Positions 22,300 to 30,119 of a DNA stretch of 56,978 nt are shown piece after piece. This stretch comes from JAJPXC01 sp964517875 (lineage in GTDB: Bacteria > Bacteroidota > Bacteroidia > Bacteroidales > Muribaculaceae). The stretch is from positions 1 to 56,978 of the forward strand of contig CAZFEU010000005.1 in NCBI GenBank assembly GCA_964517875.1. Reading direction: 5' to 3'. Below the pieces are notes generated by a model that saw nothing but the letters and a program-made list of their open reading frames with translations, was not told where the DNA came from and made no database searches. The first letter of the stretch is position 1, and each line of letters begins with the position of its first letter. The translations under genes and the position numbers were made by a program.

Positions 22300-23729
22300 T
22301 TGAGTAAATACGATTGAGTGAATTTTGCCGCACCAAGGGCTATGACAAGCAAGCCAATGTAGACTATGCTATATGTTCTCGTATGGCTGAGGTGTCGCCA
22401 CTCGGCCGCTGTCCACACTGCGACAGGAACAACCAGTGGTAGCAGCGGTACGCCGTAGCGTGCCACTGTGCCGCCTGATACGAATACGGTACCTATCCAG
22501 CATATTACGCCCCAGGCAGTGAGTCGGTTGGCTATTGGGCCGGCGGTAACGTGCCATGAGCGTTGGTGCCAAAACCGGTTTAAGGTTGTAATAAGATAGT
22601 ATATTACAAGCCCACCAACGATATACCAGGGGTAGGTGAACTTCAGCAAAAATTCGGTAGGTAGTGTGGCCGTCGCCCCATAATTCCAAGGAAGTGGGGT
22701 GATGTATTGAATGATTGCAGCAAGGGGTAGCATGGCCAGTTTGCCTATCAGTGGAGCCGTAAAATACTTCTCTCCGATAGTATGGTTATAGGCCTCCCTC
22801 CCGGGGCTGTCGTGAAGAAAGCTTTCGGCTGGGAAAGCGCCGGAAGTAGAGTAAAACTCGACATTGCCAAGATCGCGGAAGTAGCAGTCTATCGCCGCCC
22901 ATTGTGCTATAACGATTATAAGTAGTAACATCGCCACACCACGGCTGGATATACTGCGCCGTGCAATCATCAATGCTCCGATGCACGGGGTCACTACCCA
23001 CGACGGACGTATAGCAGCAATGATGGTAGCACCAATAAGAAATGTTATCACCCCTTTGCCCCATGGATGGCGCCAACATTGTGCCACGCCAACGGCAAGT
23101 AAGCTTACGGCAAGTGATGCCGGAGCTTCGCGAAGCAGTAATGTGCCGCTGAAAAGGAAGTAGGTTACGGCTGCGGTGAAGATCATTCCTGCCGCTTGTA
23201 ATTTTTTGTCGCTCCACTGGCATTGACCCGCCAATGCTATGCGTGTAGCCACACCTGACAGGATAATCGCTAAAAGAGTAAACAACGCATTGACAAGCAG
23301 TGGGTAGAAAAGAGAGACACTCCCGAAGAGCTTCCACATCAGAGCTATCAGCACTCCGTAGCCGAGCCTGAATCGGAGCATATAATACATCACGCCGTTT
23401 TCTCTCCAGGCTTGTGCCTCATTCCAGTATTGGCTCATGTCGAAATTGTGGAGCACGGGGGCTTCGGTGTCAGCATTATTCAGTGTTGTGGCAGCGTAGG
23501 TGTTGATCACCACTCCAATGGTGAGCAGCGTGGCGCATGTAAGCAGTGTAATCCACCCGGCTGTCGACTGCGACTTTGTGAAACGGTAGGCTCCAAATGC
23601 TACCAGCCATGTCATTGCGCAAGCAACACCGTGCATACCACCGCTGGCTGTGGGAAACAGTGCCAGGGCAAGTATCACCAGGGCAAAACAACTGATGGCC
23701 GATAATATGAATGCGGCTGAACGTGACAT
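22296..23729 (-). CDS. polytopic membrane protein, GT39/PMT-like glycosyltransferase candidate
   Basis: A 477-residue integral membrane protein with about ten to twelve hydrophobic segments from residue 3 on. The acidic loop after the second or third helix (LNNADTEAPVLHNFDMSQYWNEAQ) and the large mid-protein loop are reminiscent of GT-C transferases that use polyprenyl-phosphate sugars, but no decisive motif is seen. I chose the ATG at 23729 because a -7 element (TAACTTTG, 23738-23745) lies directly upstream, which excludes the longer start. This is the first gene of a four-gene glycan operon with a very short leader. Confidence 0.75.
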   Translation of the reverse strand: MSRSAAFILSAISCFALVILALALFPTASGGMHGVACAMTWLVAFGAYRFTKSQSTAGWITLLTCATLLTIGVVINTYAATTLNNADTEAPVLHNFDMSQYWNEAQAWRENGVMYYMLRFRLGYGVLIALMWKLFGSVSLFYPLLVNALFTLLAIILSGVATRIALAGQCQWSDKKLQAAGMIFTAAVTYFLFSGTLLLREAPASLAVSLLAVGVAQCWRHPWGKGVITFLIGATIIAAIRPSWVVTPCIGALMIARRSISSRGVAMLLLIIVIAQWAAIDCYFRDLGNVEFYSTSGAFPAESFLHDSPGREAYNHTIGEKYFTAPLIGKLAMLPLAAIIQYITPLPWNYGATATLPTEFLLKFTYPWYIVGGLVIYYLITTLNRFWHQRSWHVTAGPIANRLTAWGVICWIGTVFVSGGTVARYGVPLLPLVVPVAVWTAAEWRHLSHTRTYSIVYIGLLVIALGAAKFTQSYLLK

Positions 23730-23737
23730 TTGGAGGA

Positions 23738-23745
23738 CAAAGTTA
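23738..23745 (-). promoter_or_regulatory. -7 element of the four-gene glycan operon
   Basis: TAACTTTG on the minus strand, nine bases upstream of the ATG at 23729; the transcript would have almost no leader. No clear -33 box. Confidence 0.4.
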
Positions 23746-23892
23746 GGAAAAAAAACCATAAGGGCATTAAAATAGATACATTATATATGCATTGCCGGGT
23801 GTAGAATAGATTCTCGGTAGGGTAGGATGGAGAGTTGGCGGAAGTGATCTGGCATACATTGTGCGAAAAATGACACAAAAGATTGGGCGGGT

Positions 23893-23924
23893 GTTGCGAG
23901 AATAAAAAATTGTGTGTAAATTTG
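23893..23924 (+). promoter_or_regulatory. promoter of rpmH
   Basis: GTTG (23893-23896), 20-bp spacer, TAAATTTG (23917-23924), 46 bp before the rpmH ATG. Confidence 0.65.
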
Positions 23925-23969
23925 CACGCTGAATGCGAAAATAAATAAACGAAAATCATATAAACGGCA

Positions 23970-24125
23970 ATGAAAAGAACATTTCAACCTTCTAACAGAA
24001 AGAGAGTTAACAAGCACGGTTTCCGTGAGAGAATGTCAACCAAGGACGGCCGCAAGATTCTTGCCCGTCGTCGTCGCAAAGGTCGTGCTCGTTTGACTGT
24101 TTCTGACTCTATCGCCAGCAAATAA
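23970..24125 (+). CDS. rpmH: ribosomal protein bL34
   Basis: A 51-residue, strongly basic protein starting MKRTFQPSNRKRVNKHGFRE and ending RLTVSDSIASK; the opening KRTFQPSNRKR and the RRRRKGRARLTVS core are diagnostic of large-subunit protein L34. It has its own promoter. The sequence is complete and of normal length. Confidence 0.98.
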   Translation: MKRTFQPSNRKRVNKHGFRERMSTKDGRKILARRRRKGRARLTVSDSIASK

Positions 24126-24191
24126 TCTAATTTTAAGGAAATAACTTGACGGGCCGCGTCGTGCAGATGTGGCTCGTTGTTTTCCAAGCTA

Positions 24192-25190
24192 ATGCTGAAG
24201 TCTGCTCCCAATCACAATGTCCCCGAGGACCAACGACAGCCGCTGCAACCGCTGAGGTTCAGCTGTATGTACAAGCAGGTGATTTGGGGCGGTACTCGCA
24301 TTGCTGCGTTCAAGGGTGAGCCATCGTCGCACAACGATGTTGGCGAAAGTTGGGAGCTCTCGGCCATCGAGGGCCGTGAGTCGCAAGTGGTTGAAGGGCC
24401 TCTGAAGGGTCACACCTTGCAACAACTGATTGATGAATATGGGCCGGAATTCCTCGGTAGCCGCCTATACGAAGCAGGCGTGCGGACATTCCCGCTCCTT
24501 ATCAAACTAATTGATGCCAATGCCGACCTTTCGCTGCAAGTGCATCCCGGTGAAGAAATAGCGCGAAGCTACCATAATTGCTCGGGCAAAGCAGAGATGT
24601 GGTATGTGATTGACGCACTTCCCGGCTCCCGGCTTTTGGCCGGATTCAACCGCCAGGTTAACGAAGGAGAATATCGCGCGGCTGTAGATGATGGGTCAAT
24701 CATTGATGCCGTGGCGTCACATCCCACACACCCAGGCGACGTATTTTACCTGCCATCGGGGCGTATACATGCCATCGGTGCAGGCAATTTCCTGCTCGAG
24801 GTGCAGCAGAGCAGCGACATCACATATCGAATCTATGACTATGGGCGCGGGCGCGAGCTACACACCGATCTCGCAGCCGATGCCCTCGACTACGAAGTGC
24901 ATCACGACTATCGCAGTAAGCCTGTGAAGGTTGGCGATAACGAGTGGATGCTCGAACGTGCTCCCGAATTTGAGGTACGGTTAATTGATATCGACCGAGA
25001 AATCAGCAAGACATATCCGGGAGACTCATTTGTTATCATGACTTGTGTAAACGGCGAAATGGAGGTAGGATATATGCATAGCTCCTGGCGCATTTCGCAG
25101 GGTCATACAATCTTGCTCCCCGCAAGCGTGCAAAGCGTAACGTTGCGCCCAGTCACCTCCACAGCCCAAGTGGTCACCGCAACCTGCTGA
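24192..25190 (+). CDS. manA: mannose-6-phosphate isomerase, class I small type
   Basis: A 332-residue cupin enzyme interconverting mannose 6-phosphate and fructose 6-phosphate, feeding GDP-mannose or mannose catabolism. Zinc ligands are in SLQVHPGEE (about 113-121), KAEMWYVI and the block GRIHAIGAGNFLLEVQQSSDITYRIYDYGR (about 197-226). The ATG at 24192 is preferred; an in-frame TTG five codons upstream exists. It lies 66 bp downstream of rpmH without a visible terminator, so read-through is possible. Confidence 0.93.
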   Translation: MLKSAPNHNVPEDQRQPLQPLRFSCMYKQVIWGGTRIAAFKGEPSSHNDVGESWELSAIEGRESQVVEGPLKGHTLQQLIDEYGPEFLGSRLYEAGVRTFPLLIKLIDANADLSLQVHPGEEIARSYHNCSGKAEMWYVIDALPGSRLLAGFNRQVNEGEYRAAVDDGSIIDAVASHPTHPGDVFYLPSGRIHAIGAGNFLLEVQQSSDITYRIYDYGRGRELHTDLAADALDYEVHHDYRSKPVKVGDNEWMLERAPEFEVRLIDIDREISKTYPGDSFVIMTCVNGEMEVGYMHSSWRISQGHTILLPASVQSVTLRPVTSTAQVVTATC

Positions 25191-25328
25191 TCACTTATCC
25201 CCCACCATCGCACATTTACCGAGAAGGAGCTACCCCTCCCCTTCAACATCCGACTTGGCTATTTCCAACAGTTAGAGAGTCATGGCTCATGTGATTATGT
25301 CATACAAAATATTCAATATGGATGTATT

Positions 25329-25359
25329 ATTGTCAGTTCAAATTTTTTTTGTATGTTTG
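25329..25359 (+). promoter_or_regulatory. promoter of the 6S-like RNA
   Basis: ATTG (25329-25332), exactly 19 bp, TATGTTTG (25352-25359). A start near 25364-25366 would place the palindrome 25365-25384 at the very 5' end of the transcript. Confidence 0.65.
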
Positions 25360-25364
25360 TGCCT

Positions 25365-25577
25365 GAATTAATGCGCATTAATTCGTTATATTGTTAACAA
25401 GAGGCGTTATGCCCATTTTCTTGTACTGGAGAAGCGTCGGAAACTTACTCACGTATGCAAGAATTGGCTTAGCGGTCTCCATGCTTTATAGCGTGGAGCT
25501 GTTTATTCCACATCTGCATACAAAGGTAATCCGACCACCTTCCAGTAAAGGCGTGGCATAGCAGCCCACGCCTTTTA
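25365..25577 (+). ncRNA. ssrS: 6S RNA-like rod-shaped RNA
   Basis: Nested long-range pairings define a single rod: GGCGT/ACGCC and TATGCC/GGCATA close the ends (25403-25412 with 25555-25572), then TACTGGA (25424-25430) with TCCAGTA (25541-25547), TCGGA with TCCGA (25437-25441 with 25529-25533), GTATGC (25453-25458) with GCATAC (25516-25521), and an apical hairpin CTCCATGC/GCGTGGAG (25477-25498). The unpaired middle has on its 3' side CAAAGGTA, whose complement is TACCTTTG, the Bacteroidetes -7 consensus. A central bubble that imitates an open promoter is the hallmark of 6S RNA, which binds RNA polymerase. A terminator hairpin (25547-25577) with T-run ends it. No SRP or tmRNA signature is present. 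Confidence 0.6.
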
Positions 25578-25582
25578 TTTTT
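25547..25582 (+). terminator. intrinsic terminator of the 6S-like RNA
   Basis: AAAGGCGTGG pairs with CCACGCCTTTT across an 8-9 base loop, followed by a T-rich run. Its left arm overlaps the strand that closes the rod, so the two pairings compete. Confidence 0.65.
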
Positions 25583-25627
25583 TAACGGTCAGAGGGCTGA
25601 ATGACCACCGATATCATTGCAATTGGT

Positions 25628-25966
25628 ATGAGAAAACTTTTTTTAGTTTGCGCATTACTTATTGGAAGTACAGTCACTTCTATTTTTCCTGTAATTGCAG
25701 CAGAGGCAACAATTTCCTCGGATAGGCAATTACCAGACGATGCGCGTGAAATTACGGTCTTCAAGCTTGTCCACATTAGTGGCAACGCATGGTCGGCAAG
25801 TAAAAAAACGGCTTATTATAGTAGGTCTGAAAATTTACTTTATATAGATGAGGGCCAGCGGAAGAATCAAACATATACTGTTAACGAGAATCGTGCATAC
25901 GGTCAATCTAATGATGGTCGAGCCGAATACCGCTATACTGCCGGTGGATATTACTTCAATCTTTAA
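25628..25966 (+). CDS. small secreted protein of unknown function
   Basis: A 112-residue protein; the ATG at 25628 gives a signal peptide (MRKLFLVCALLIGSTVTSIFPVIAAE). The mature part is short, polar and rich in Tyr near the end (YRYTAGGYYFNL), probably beta-stranded. I do not recognise a family. It opens an AT-rich four-gene block whose codon choice (frequent AAT, ATA, TTA) differs from the neighbours, suggesting recent acquisition. There is no lipobox, so it is periplasmic or exported. Confidence 0.65.
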   Translation: MRKLFLVCALLIGSTVTSIFPVIAAEATISSDRQLPDDAREITVFKLVHISGNAWSASKKTAYYSRSENLLYIDEGQRKNQTYTVNENRAYGQSNDGRAEYRYTAGGYYFNL

Positions 25967-25978
25967 AACAGCCTAATT

Positions 25979-26407
25979 ATGAAATATATTTTATATGGGA
26001 TATTAAGTGCCATTATAGTGATAACAACAGGATGTTCCTCACGTAAAAACTTCACTCCTGAGAGCATAGTTAAAAATTCAGTATGGGTAAATTTTACCCC
26101 CAGTGAATTAAATGAGCAAAAAGGTGTAATAATCAAGAGCATCTACTTTACTGATGGCGACAAGTTTATAATGAAAACAGGAGTGGGTCAAGATTCTTCA
26201 ATAATAGCAGCCCCGCTTTTCTCTGATTTTGGCACTTACTCTTGCTCCGGTTCTTTGAAGAAAGGGATATCAATAAATTTGAACCCTGATGTAACATGCA
26301 TTGGTAAAACTGAAAAAATGGAGGGATTGGTATTTCCAGAAGGAATGATGCTGATAACTCCTGATGGTTCAGAATCAATATATTTTAAGTTACAAACAAA
26401 AAAATAA
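25979..26407 (+). CDS. small lipoprotein of unknown function
   Basis: A 142-residue lipoprotein: MKYILYGILSAIIVITTGCSSRKN, with the lipobox TTGC at about 16-19. The mature part (SIVKNSVWVNFTP, IIKSIYFTDGDKFIMKTG, YSCSGSLKKGISI) looks like a small lipocalin-like beta barrel of the kind common in Bacteroides lipoproteins. The residues after the cysteine (SSRKN) are not acidic, so retention on the periplasmic side is likely. Lies 12 bp after the previous gene. Confidence 0.75.
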   Translation: MKYILYGILSAIIVITTGCSSRKNFTPESIVKNSVWVNFTPSELNEQKGVIIKSIYFTDGDKFIMKTGVGQDSSIIAAPLFSDFGTYSCSGSLKKGISINLNPDVTCIGKTEKMEGLVFPEGMMLITPDGSESIYFKLQTKK

Positions 26408-26417
26408 TACGTTAACA

Positions 26418-27548
26418 ATGAAGCATATAAATATTTATTTAGTTTCGTTACTAGTAATATTTCTAACTAGTTGTGAAGCATATCAATCATCTAACGGAGG
26501 AAGTTTCTTTGGCGGTATTTCTGGAGTTATAGACTATGGAATTTCAGAATGGGAAAAATATATGCCAGCAGATTCATATGACCATACTCTTATCGATGCC
26601 TGGAAGTCAGGAACGGGCGGGAAGACGCTTGTTCTAAGTGAAATAGGTGTTGGTGTGCTTGGCGAAGTTTCTGGAAAGGACGTTTCACGCATTAAGCGAA
26701 GAATTCATAATGCAGCAGGTGCTTTATCCAATAATGAAACATATCGTCAAAGTGATATAAATAATTGGACGGGAGCTTTATTTACGCTTGGCGATGAATT
26801 TATTGATGAGTACAATCAGCAACGTTTTGATGATGCTGTGGCTCGATTGACTGATCCCAATGCTGCCGGATATAATGAAGAAGAAACACTAAGGGTTAGT
26901 TCAATAGACTATGAAAATCGGAAAATTATATGGAAGTCTGATTCGGAATATTTTTATGACTTAATTCAATATCGAAAATCTAAGAATGAAAATTGGGTAT
27001 CTTCAAAAGTAGATGTGGTATGCGGTATATCCTTTGCGGAATATGACAAGCTTTCTCCTGAAGCTCGTCAAGAGGTTGATATCAAGATATTACAATATGA
27101 GAAACTTAAGGAGGGCTCTAATGGAGAAGAGTCGTCATCTAAGTCACAAGATACAACAAGATACAACTCTGATGGTGAAAATCATAAGGTTATTGACTAT
27201 GCGTCCTTAATTGATGGTATTGTAGTATCCGAGTATAATATTAATTCATACATTCTTTCTGAAGCACAACAGGAAGCTTTAGATAGTATATCTGATATGC
27301 TCAAAGATAACGATTCTTTGAATCTTGTAATTACGGGCCATACGTGTATCCTTGGTTCGGAGAATGTAAATTATGCTATGGGATTGAAAAGAGCTAATGC
27401 TGCAAAAAAATATTTGATGGATGCTGGTATAGATGGCCAAAGAATTATGGTTGAGTCCTTAGGCTTTTCAGATCCTATAGCTGACAATTCCACTGAGACT
27501 GGAAGAAAACACAACAGGCGTCTAACTTTTAAAATTTCAAACCAATGA
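26418..27548 (+). CDS. OmpA-family lipoprotein with altered peptidoglycan-binding site
   Basis: A 376-residue lipoprotein (ATG 26418; MKHINIYLVSLLVIFLTSCEAYQ, lipobox LTSC). Residues about 20-250 are unique and charged, with DDAVARLTDPNAAGYNEEE and a Ser-rich linker; about 260-376 form an OmpA C-terminal domain (LNLVITGHTCILGSENVNYAMGLKRANAAKKYL, GRKHNRRLTFKIS). In OmpA domains the Asp of GHTD and the Arg 15 residues later bind peptidoglycan; here the Arg is kept (LKRANA) but the Asp is Cys (about residue 310). Anchoring to peptidoglycan may therefore be lost or changed. Its stop overlaps the next gene's ATG. Confidence 0.85.
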   Translation: MKHINIYLVSLLVIFLTSCEAYQSSNGGSFFGGISGVIDYGISEWEKYMPADSYDHTLIDAWKSGTGGKTLVLSEIGVGVLGEVSGKDVSRIKRRIHNAAGALSNNETYRQSDINNWTGALFTLGDEFIDEYNQQRFDDAVARLTDPNAAGYNEEETLRVSSIDYENRKIIWKSDSEYFYDLIQYRKSKNENWVSSKVDVVCGISFAEYDKLSPEARQEVDIKILQYEKLKEGSNGEESSSKSQDTTRYNSDGENHKVIDYASLIDGIVVSEYNINSYILSEAQQEALDSISDMLKDNDSLNLVITGHTCILGSENVNYAMGLKRANAAKKYLMDAGIDGQRIMVESLGFSDPIADNSTETGRKHNRRLTFKISNQ

Positions 27549-27907
27549 AAAAAGTTATCACAATCTTGCTCGCTATGATAGCTGTTATTTGCTGTTCGTT
27601 CTCTGCGTTTGCACAGCAGCGCACAGAAGTAGGCAAAGGTGTATACCTCGTTACATACGGGAATGTAACTGTAATAGAGAACGAGAACACCCAACAGAGT
27701 GTACAAATCAGAGTAGAAAAATCTGACACCATGTACGATATATTGTGTGGAGATACAGTAGTTAAAACTGTTGCAAAAGCAGGTTTAACAGAGGGTATTA
27801 CTGCAGTTATTCAGGGATATACGTTGATTCCACGGTGGGTTTCTCGTGCCGTAGTTGGTCATATTGTTAACAAGGTGTACGAAGGAGTATGCAATTATTA
27901 TCATTAA
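27545..27907 (+). CDS. small secreted protein of unknown function
   Basis: A 120-residue protein with a signal peptide (MKKVITILLAMIAVICCSFSAFAQ). The remainder (GKGVYLVTYGNVTVIENENTQQSVQIRVEKSD) is beta-rich and ends in a helix-like segment containing AVVGHIVNKVYEGV. No family recognised. Overlaps the OmpA-like gene by 4 bp and is followed by a strong terminator, so it is the last gene of the AT-rich unit. Confidence 0.7.
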   Translation: MKKVITILLAMIAVICCSFSAFAQQRTEVGKGVYLVTYGNVTVIENENTQQSVQIRVEKSDTMYDILCGDTVVKTVAKAGLTEGITAVIQGYTLIPRWVSRAVVGHIVNKVYEGVCNYYH

Positions 27908-27934
27908 TAGATTATTACATTTCCTAATATTTAT

Positions 27935-27963
27935 GCGGCTCTTCCCCATGGAGAGCCGCTTTT
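27935..27963 (+). terminator. intrinsic terminator of the AT-rich unit
   Basis: GCGGCTCT (27935-27942) pairs exactly with AGAGCCGC (27952-27959), followed by TTTTT. Confidence 0.85.
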
Positions 27964-28121
27964 TATGTTGACTTCATTTTATGTACTGTTGAAAGTGTGT
28001 TCCCTTGCGTTATATCGCCAATACCACCATTAACAACGAACAAGTTATGAGCTAATTATCAGTATGTGCCACTAATGTTTGTCTACGGTTGTGTTGTTAA
28101 GATAGAAATATTAGTTGAGGG

Positions 28122-30119
28122 TTAGTGCATGCGCTTGATGAGGTTGTAGGAGGGGAGGATGCCAAGCTCACCGGCTTTTGAGAGGTCGGCCGTGCCGGCC
28201 TCGAGATTGCCAAGCTTGAGGTAGACGTAACCGCGGTTGTAATATGCCTCACCCATTGAGGGCATCGCATCTATGGCCTGGGTGAAGGCCGCAAGTGCCG
28301 AAGTAAGGTCGTTGAGATCGAGTAGGGCTACCCCTTTGTTGTAGTACGAATAGGCCATTTGCGGTGCAAGGCGTGACGCTGTGTCAAAATCATCAAACAC
28401 CTGGCTCAGGCGACTTCGCATCATCTGGGCGAGCACTTCGGAGGGGGTGTTGGAGTCGATGGTGACATCGGGCTCGGCTGTAGACATCTGTCGGTATCTC
28501 ATTACACCCCGCTGTAGGTAAGCTGCGGCAAGGTCGGGGGTGAGTTCTATGAGGCGGTTGAGCGATTGGGTAGCTCCCTCATAGTCGTGAACTGTGCTTT
28601 GCGACATCGCCAACCCGAAATAATCGATAGGTCGCGGAGTGCTGGATATGGCCTCTTTGAAATGCTCGATAGAGGCGAAGTGACGCTGAATTTCATCCTG
28701 GTCGTTTAGGGGCAATTCGGCGTTGGTTATCATCACCACATTGGGGAGTATGTGAGTGTCATTGATTTCGTCGACTTCCTTGATGAAATAGGTGGATTCA
28801 TGCAGCTCGGTAGCCGGAGCGTAATAGCTTAAGAGGAACATGGGGAGGTATTCGACCTTAACGTTGCGGTCCTGCACCTTGCCTCGGATACCGGGATTAT
28901 GATATTCCTGTTCCAGTGGATCGGTGGTATTGTCGATGGTGAGTAGAGTGGCGAAACGTGCGGATGTGTGATCGTCGATAGCGGATGAAGGTATTTCCAC
29001 TTTTTCATCAGGCTTAAGGCTCTTGGCCACTGCTACACCTTTGTCGAAATCGTAGTTTGACAGCTTATGATTGCCAAGCTTTCGGTAAATGTCGCTGCGC
29101 AAAAACCAAACGGTGGGGAGTGTGGGCTCGGTCTGTATCACCTTGTTGATGTCGGCCAGGGCGCGCTGCCACTGATTGGTTGTGTGATAGAGGAGTGCTC
29201 GGTTGTATAGTGCGCGGCCATCATTGGGGTTGAGACGTAGGAATTCTGAAAAGTCATTGATGGCCTTATCGTTGTCGTGAACTTCTGATCGGAGAACGCC
29301 GCGGTTGAATAGTGCAGCCGAATTAAGCGGATCGAGCTGCAGAGCGTAATCATAGTCGGCCATTGCACCAAAATAGTCGTCGAGTTTGTAGCGCACGTAA
29401 GCGCGGTTGACGAACAGTGAGGCCTGGCGTGGTTGTAGCTTGATTGCCTGGTCGAGGTCGGCAAGTGCGCGCTCGTAGTCGGGTGCTGCGCTACTGAATG
29501 CAATGTCGGCGCGAAGTATGTAGGCGTTTGTAGCCAGTTTATTAAGCGCTATAGCTCTGTCGAGGTCGGCCATGGCGCTTGCCGTGTCGTTCTGTGCCAA
29601 ATAAAGTCGGGCGCGACCGATATAGCCGTTCTCGTATGAAGGGTTGTAGCGGATGAGGGTGGCGTAGCTTTCGGCAGCTCCTACTGTGTCGCCCTCCTCA
29701 AGCTGGGCAATGGCACGGTTGAAAAGTATGTTCTTGTTGTTGGGCAGCAATGTGAGGGCTTGGGTATAGTCGTCGATAGCCTCTTTCAGCTTCCCCATGT
29801 TCTGTCGCGCCACGCCCCTTACTTCCCATGCATCAACAATGAACTTGTTGCGCTCCAGAGCAAGTGTGGCATCGCTTTCGGCTCCTTGGTAATCGTCGAG
29901 ATTGAGCTTGGCGATAGAGCGCATGAAGTAAGGTGTAGCCAAGTCGGGGCGTGATGAAATCGCTTGGTTGAAATACTGAATCGATAGCATGTAATCCTCG
30001 TAATATAGAGCATTCTGACCGATACGGATTACCTGCTCTGTGTTGACCTGTGCAACGGCGACCGGCGTATTGACTATACTGAGCAGAAGTGCTGATATGT
30101 ATATCGCTATTCTATTCAT
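28122..30119 (-). CDS. secreted tetratricopeptide-repeat protein
   Basis: A 665-residue protein from the ATG at 30119 (MNRIAIYISALLLSIVNTPVAVAQ, signal peptide). It has two TPR arrays, about 25-360 and about 480-660, with many copies of the A..Y.RG/NRG..L..DY..A..D..A pattern (for example YFMRSIAKLNLDDYQGAESDATLAL), separated by a non-repeat segment around 370-470. Such proteins act as scaffolds in the periplasm; no enzyme domain is seen. The start overlaps the stop of the upstream membrane-protein gene by 4 bp. Confidence 0.88.
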   Translation of the reverse strand: MNRIAIYISALLLSIVNTPVAVAQVNTEQVIRIGQNALYYEDYMLSIQYFNQAISSRPDLATPYFMRSIAKLNLDDYQGAESDATLALERNKFIVDAWEVRGVARQNMGKLKEAIDDYTQALTLLPNNKNILFNRAIAQLEEGDTVGAAESYATLIRYNPSYENGYIGRARLYLAQNDTASAMADLDRAIALNKLATNAYILRADIAFSSAAPDYERALADLDQAIKLQPRQASLFVNRAYVRYKLDDYFGAMADYDYALQLDPLNSAALFNRGVLRSEVHDNDKAINDFSEFLRLNPNDGRALYNRALLYHTTNQWQRALADINKVIQTEPTLPTVWFLRSDIYRKLGNHKLSNYDFDKGVAVAKSLKPDEKVEIPSSAIDDHTSARFATLLTIDNTTDPLEQEYHNPGIRGKVQDRNVKVEYLPMFLLSYYAPATELHESTYFIKEVDEINDTHILPNVVMITNAELPLNDQDEIQRHFASIEHFKEAISSTPRPIDYFGLAMSQSTVHDYEGATQSLNRLIELTPDLAAAYLQRGVMRYRQMSTAEPDVTIDSNTPSEVLAQMMRSRLSQVFDDFDTASRLAPQMAYSYYNKGVALLDLNDLTSALAAFTQAIDAMPSMGEAYYNRGYVYLKLGNLEAGTADLSKAGELGILPSYNLIKRMH

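Larger units (their letters stand above)
25191..25627. other. 437-bp gap occupied by a 6S-like RNA gene
   Basis: Apart from about 135 bp after manA without recognised signals, the gap is filled by the promoter, structured RNA and terminator described separately, then 50 bp leading to the next ATG. Confidence 0.65.

Noticed and set aside
23675..24017. Minus-strand open frames upstream of rpmH
   Set aside because: They are AT-rich, overlap the rpmH promoter and start region, and show no protein-like features.
25365..25577. SRP RNA or tmRNA instead of 6S RNA
   Set aside because: No GGAA apical loop with the SRP symmetric/asymmetric loops, no tRNA-like acceptor or tag frame.
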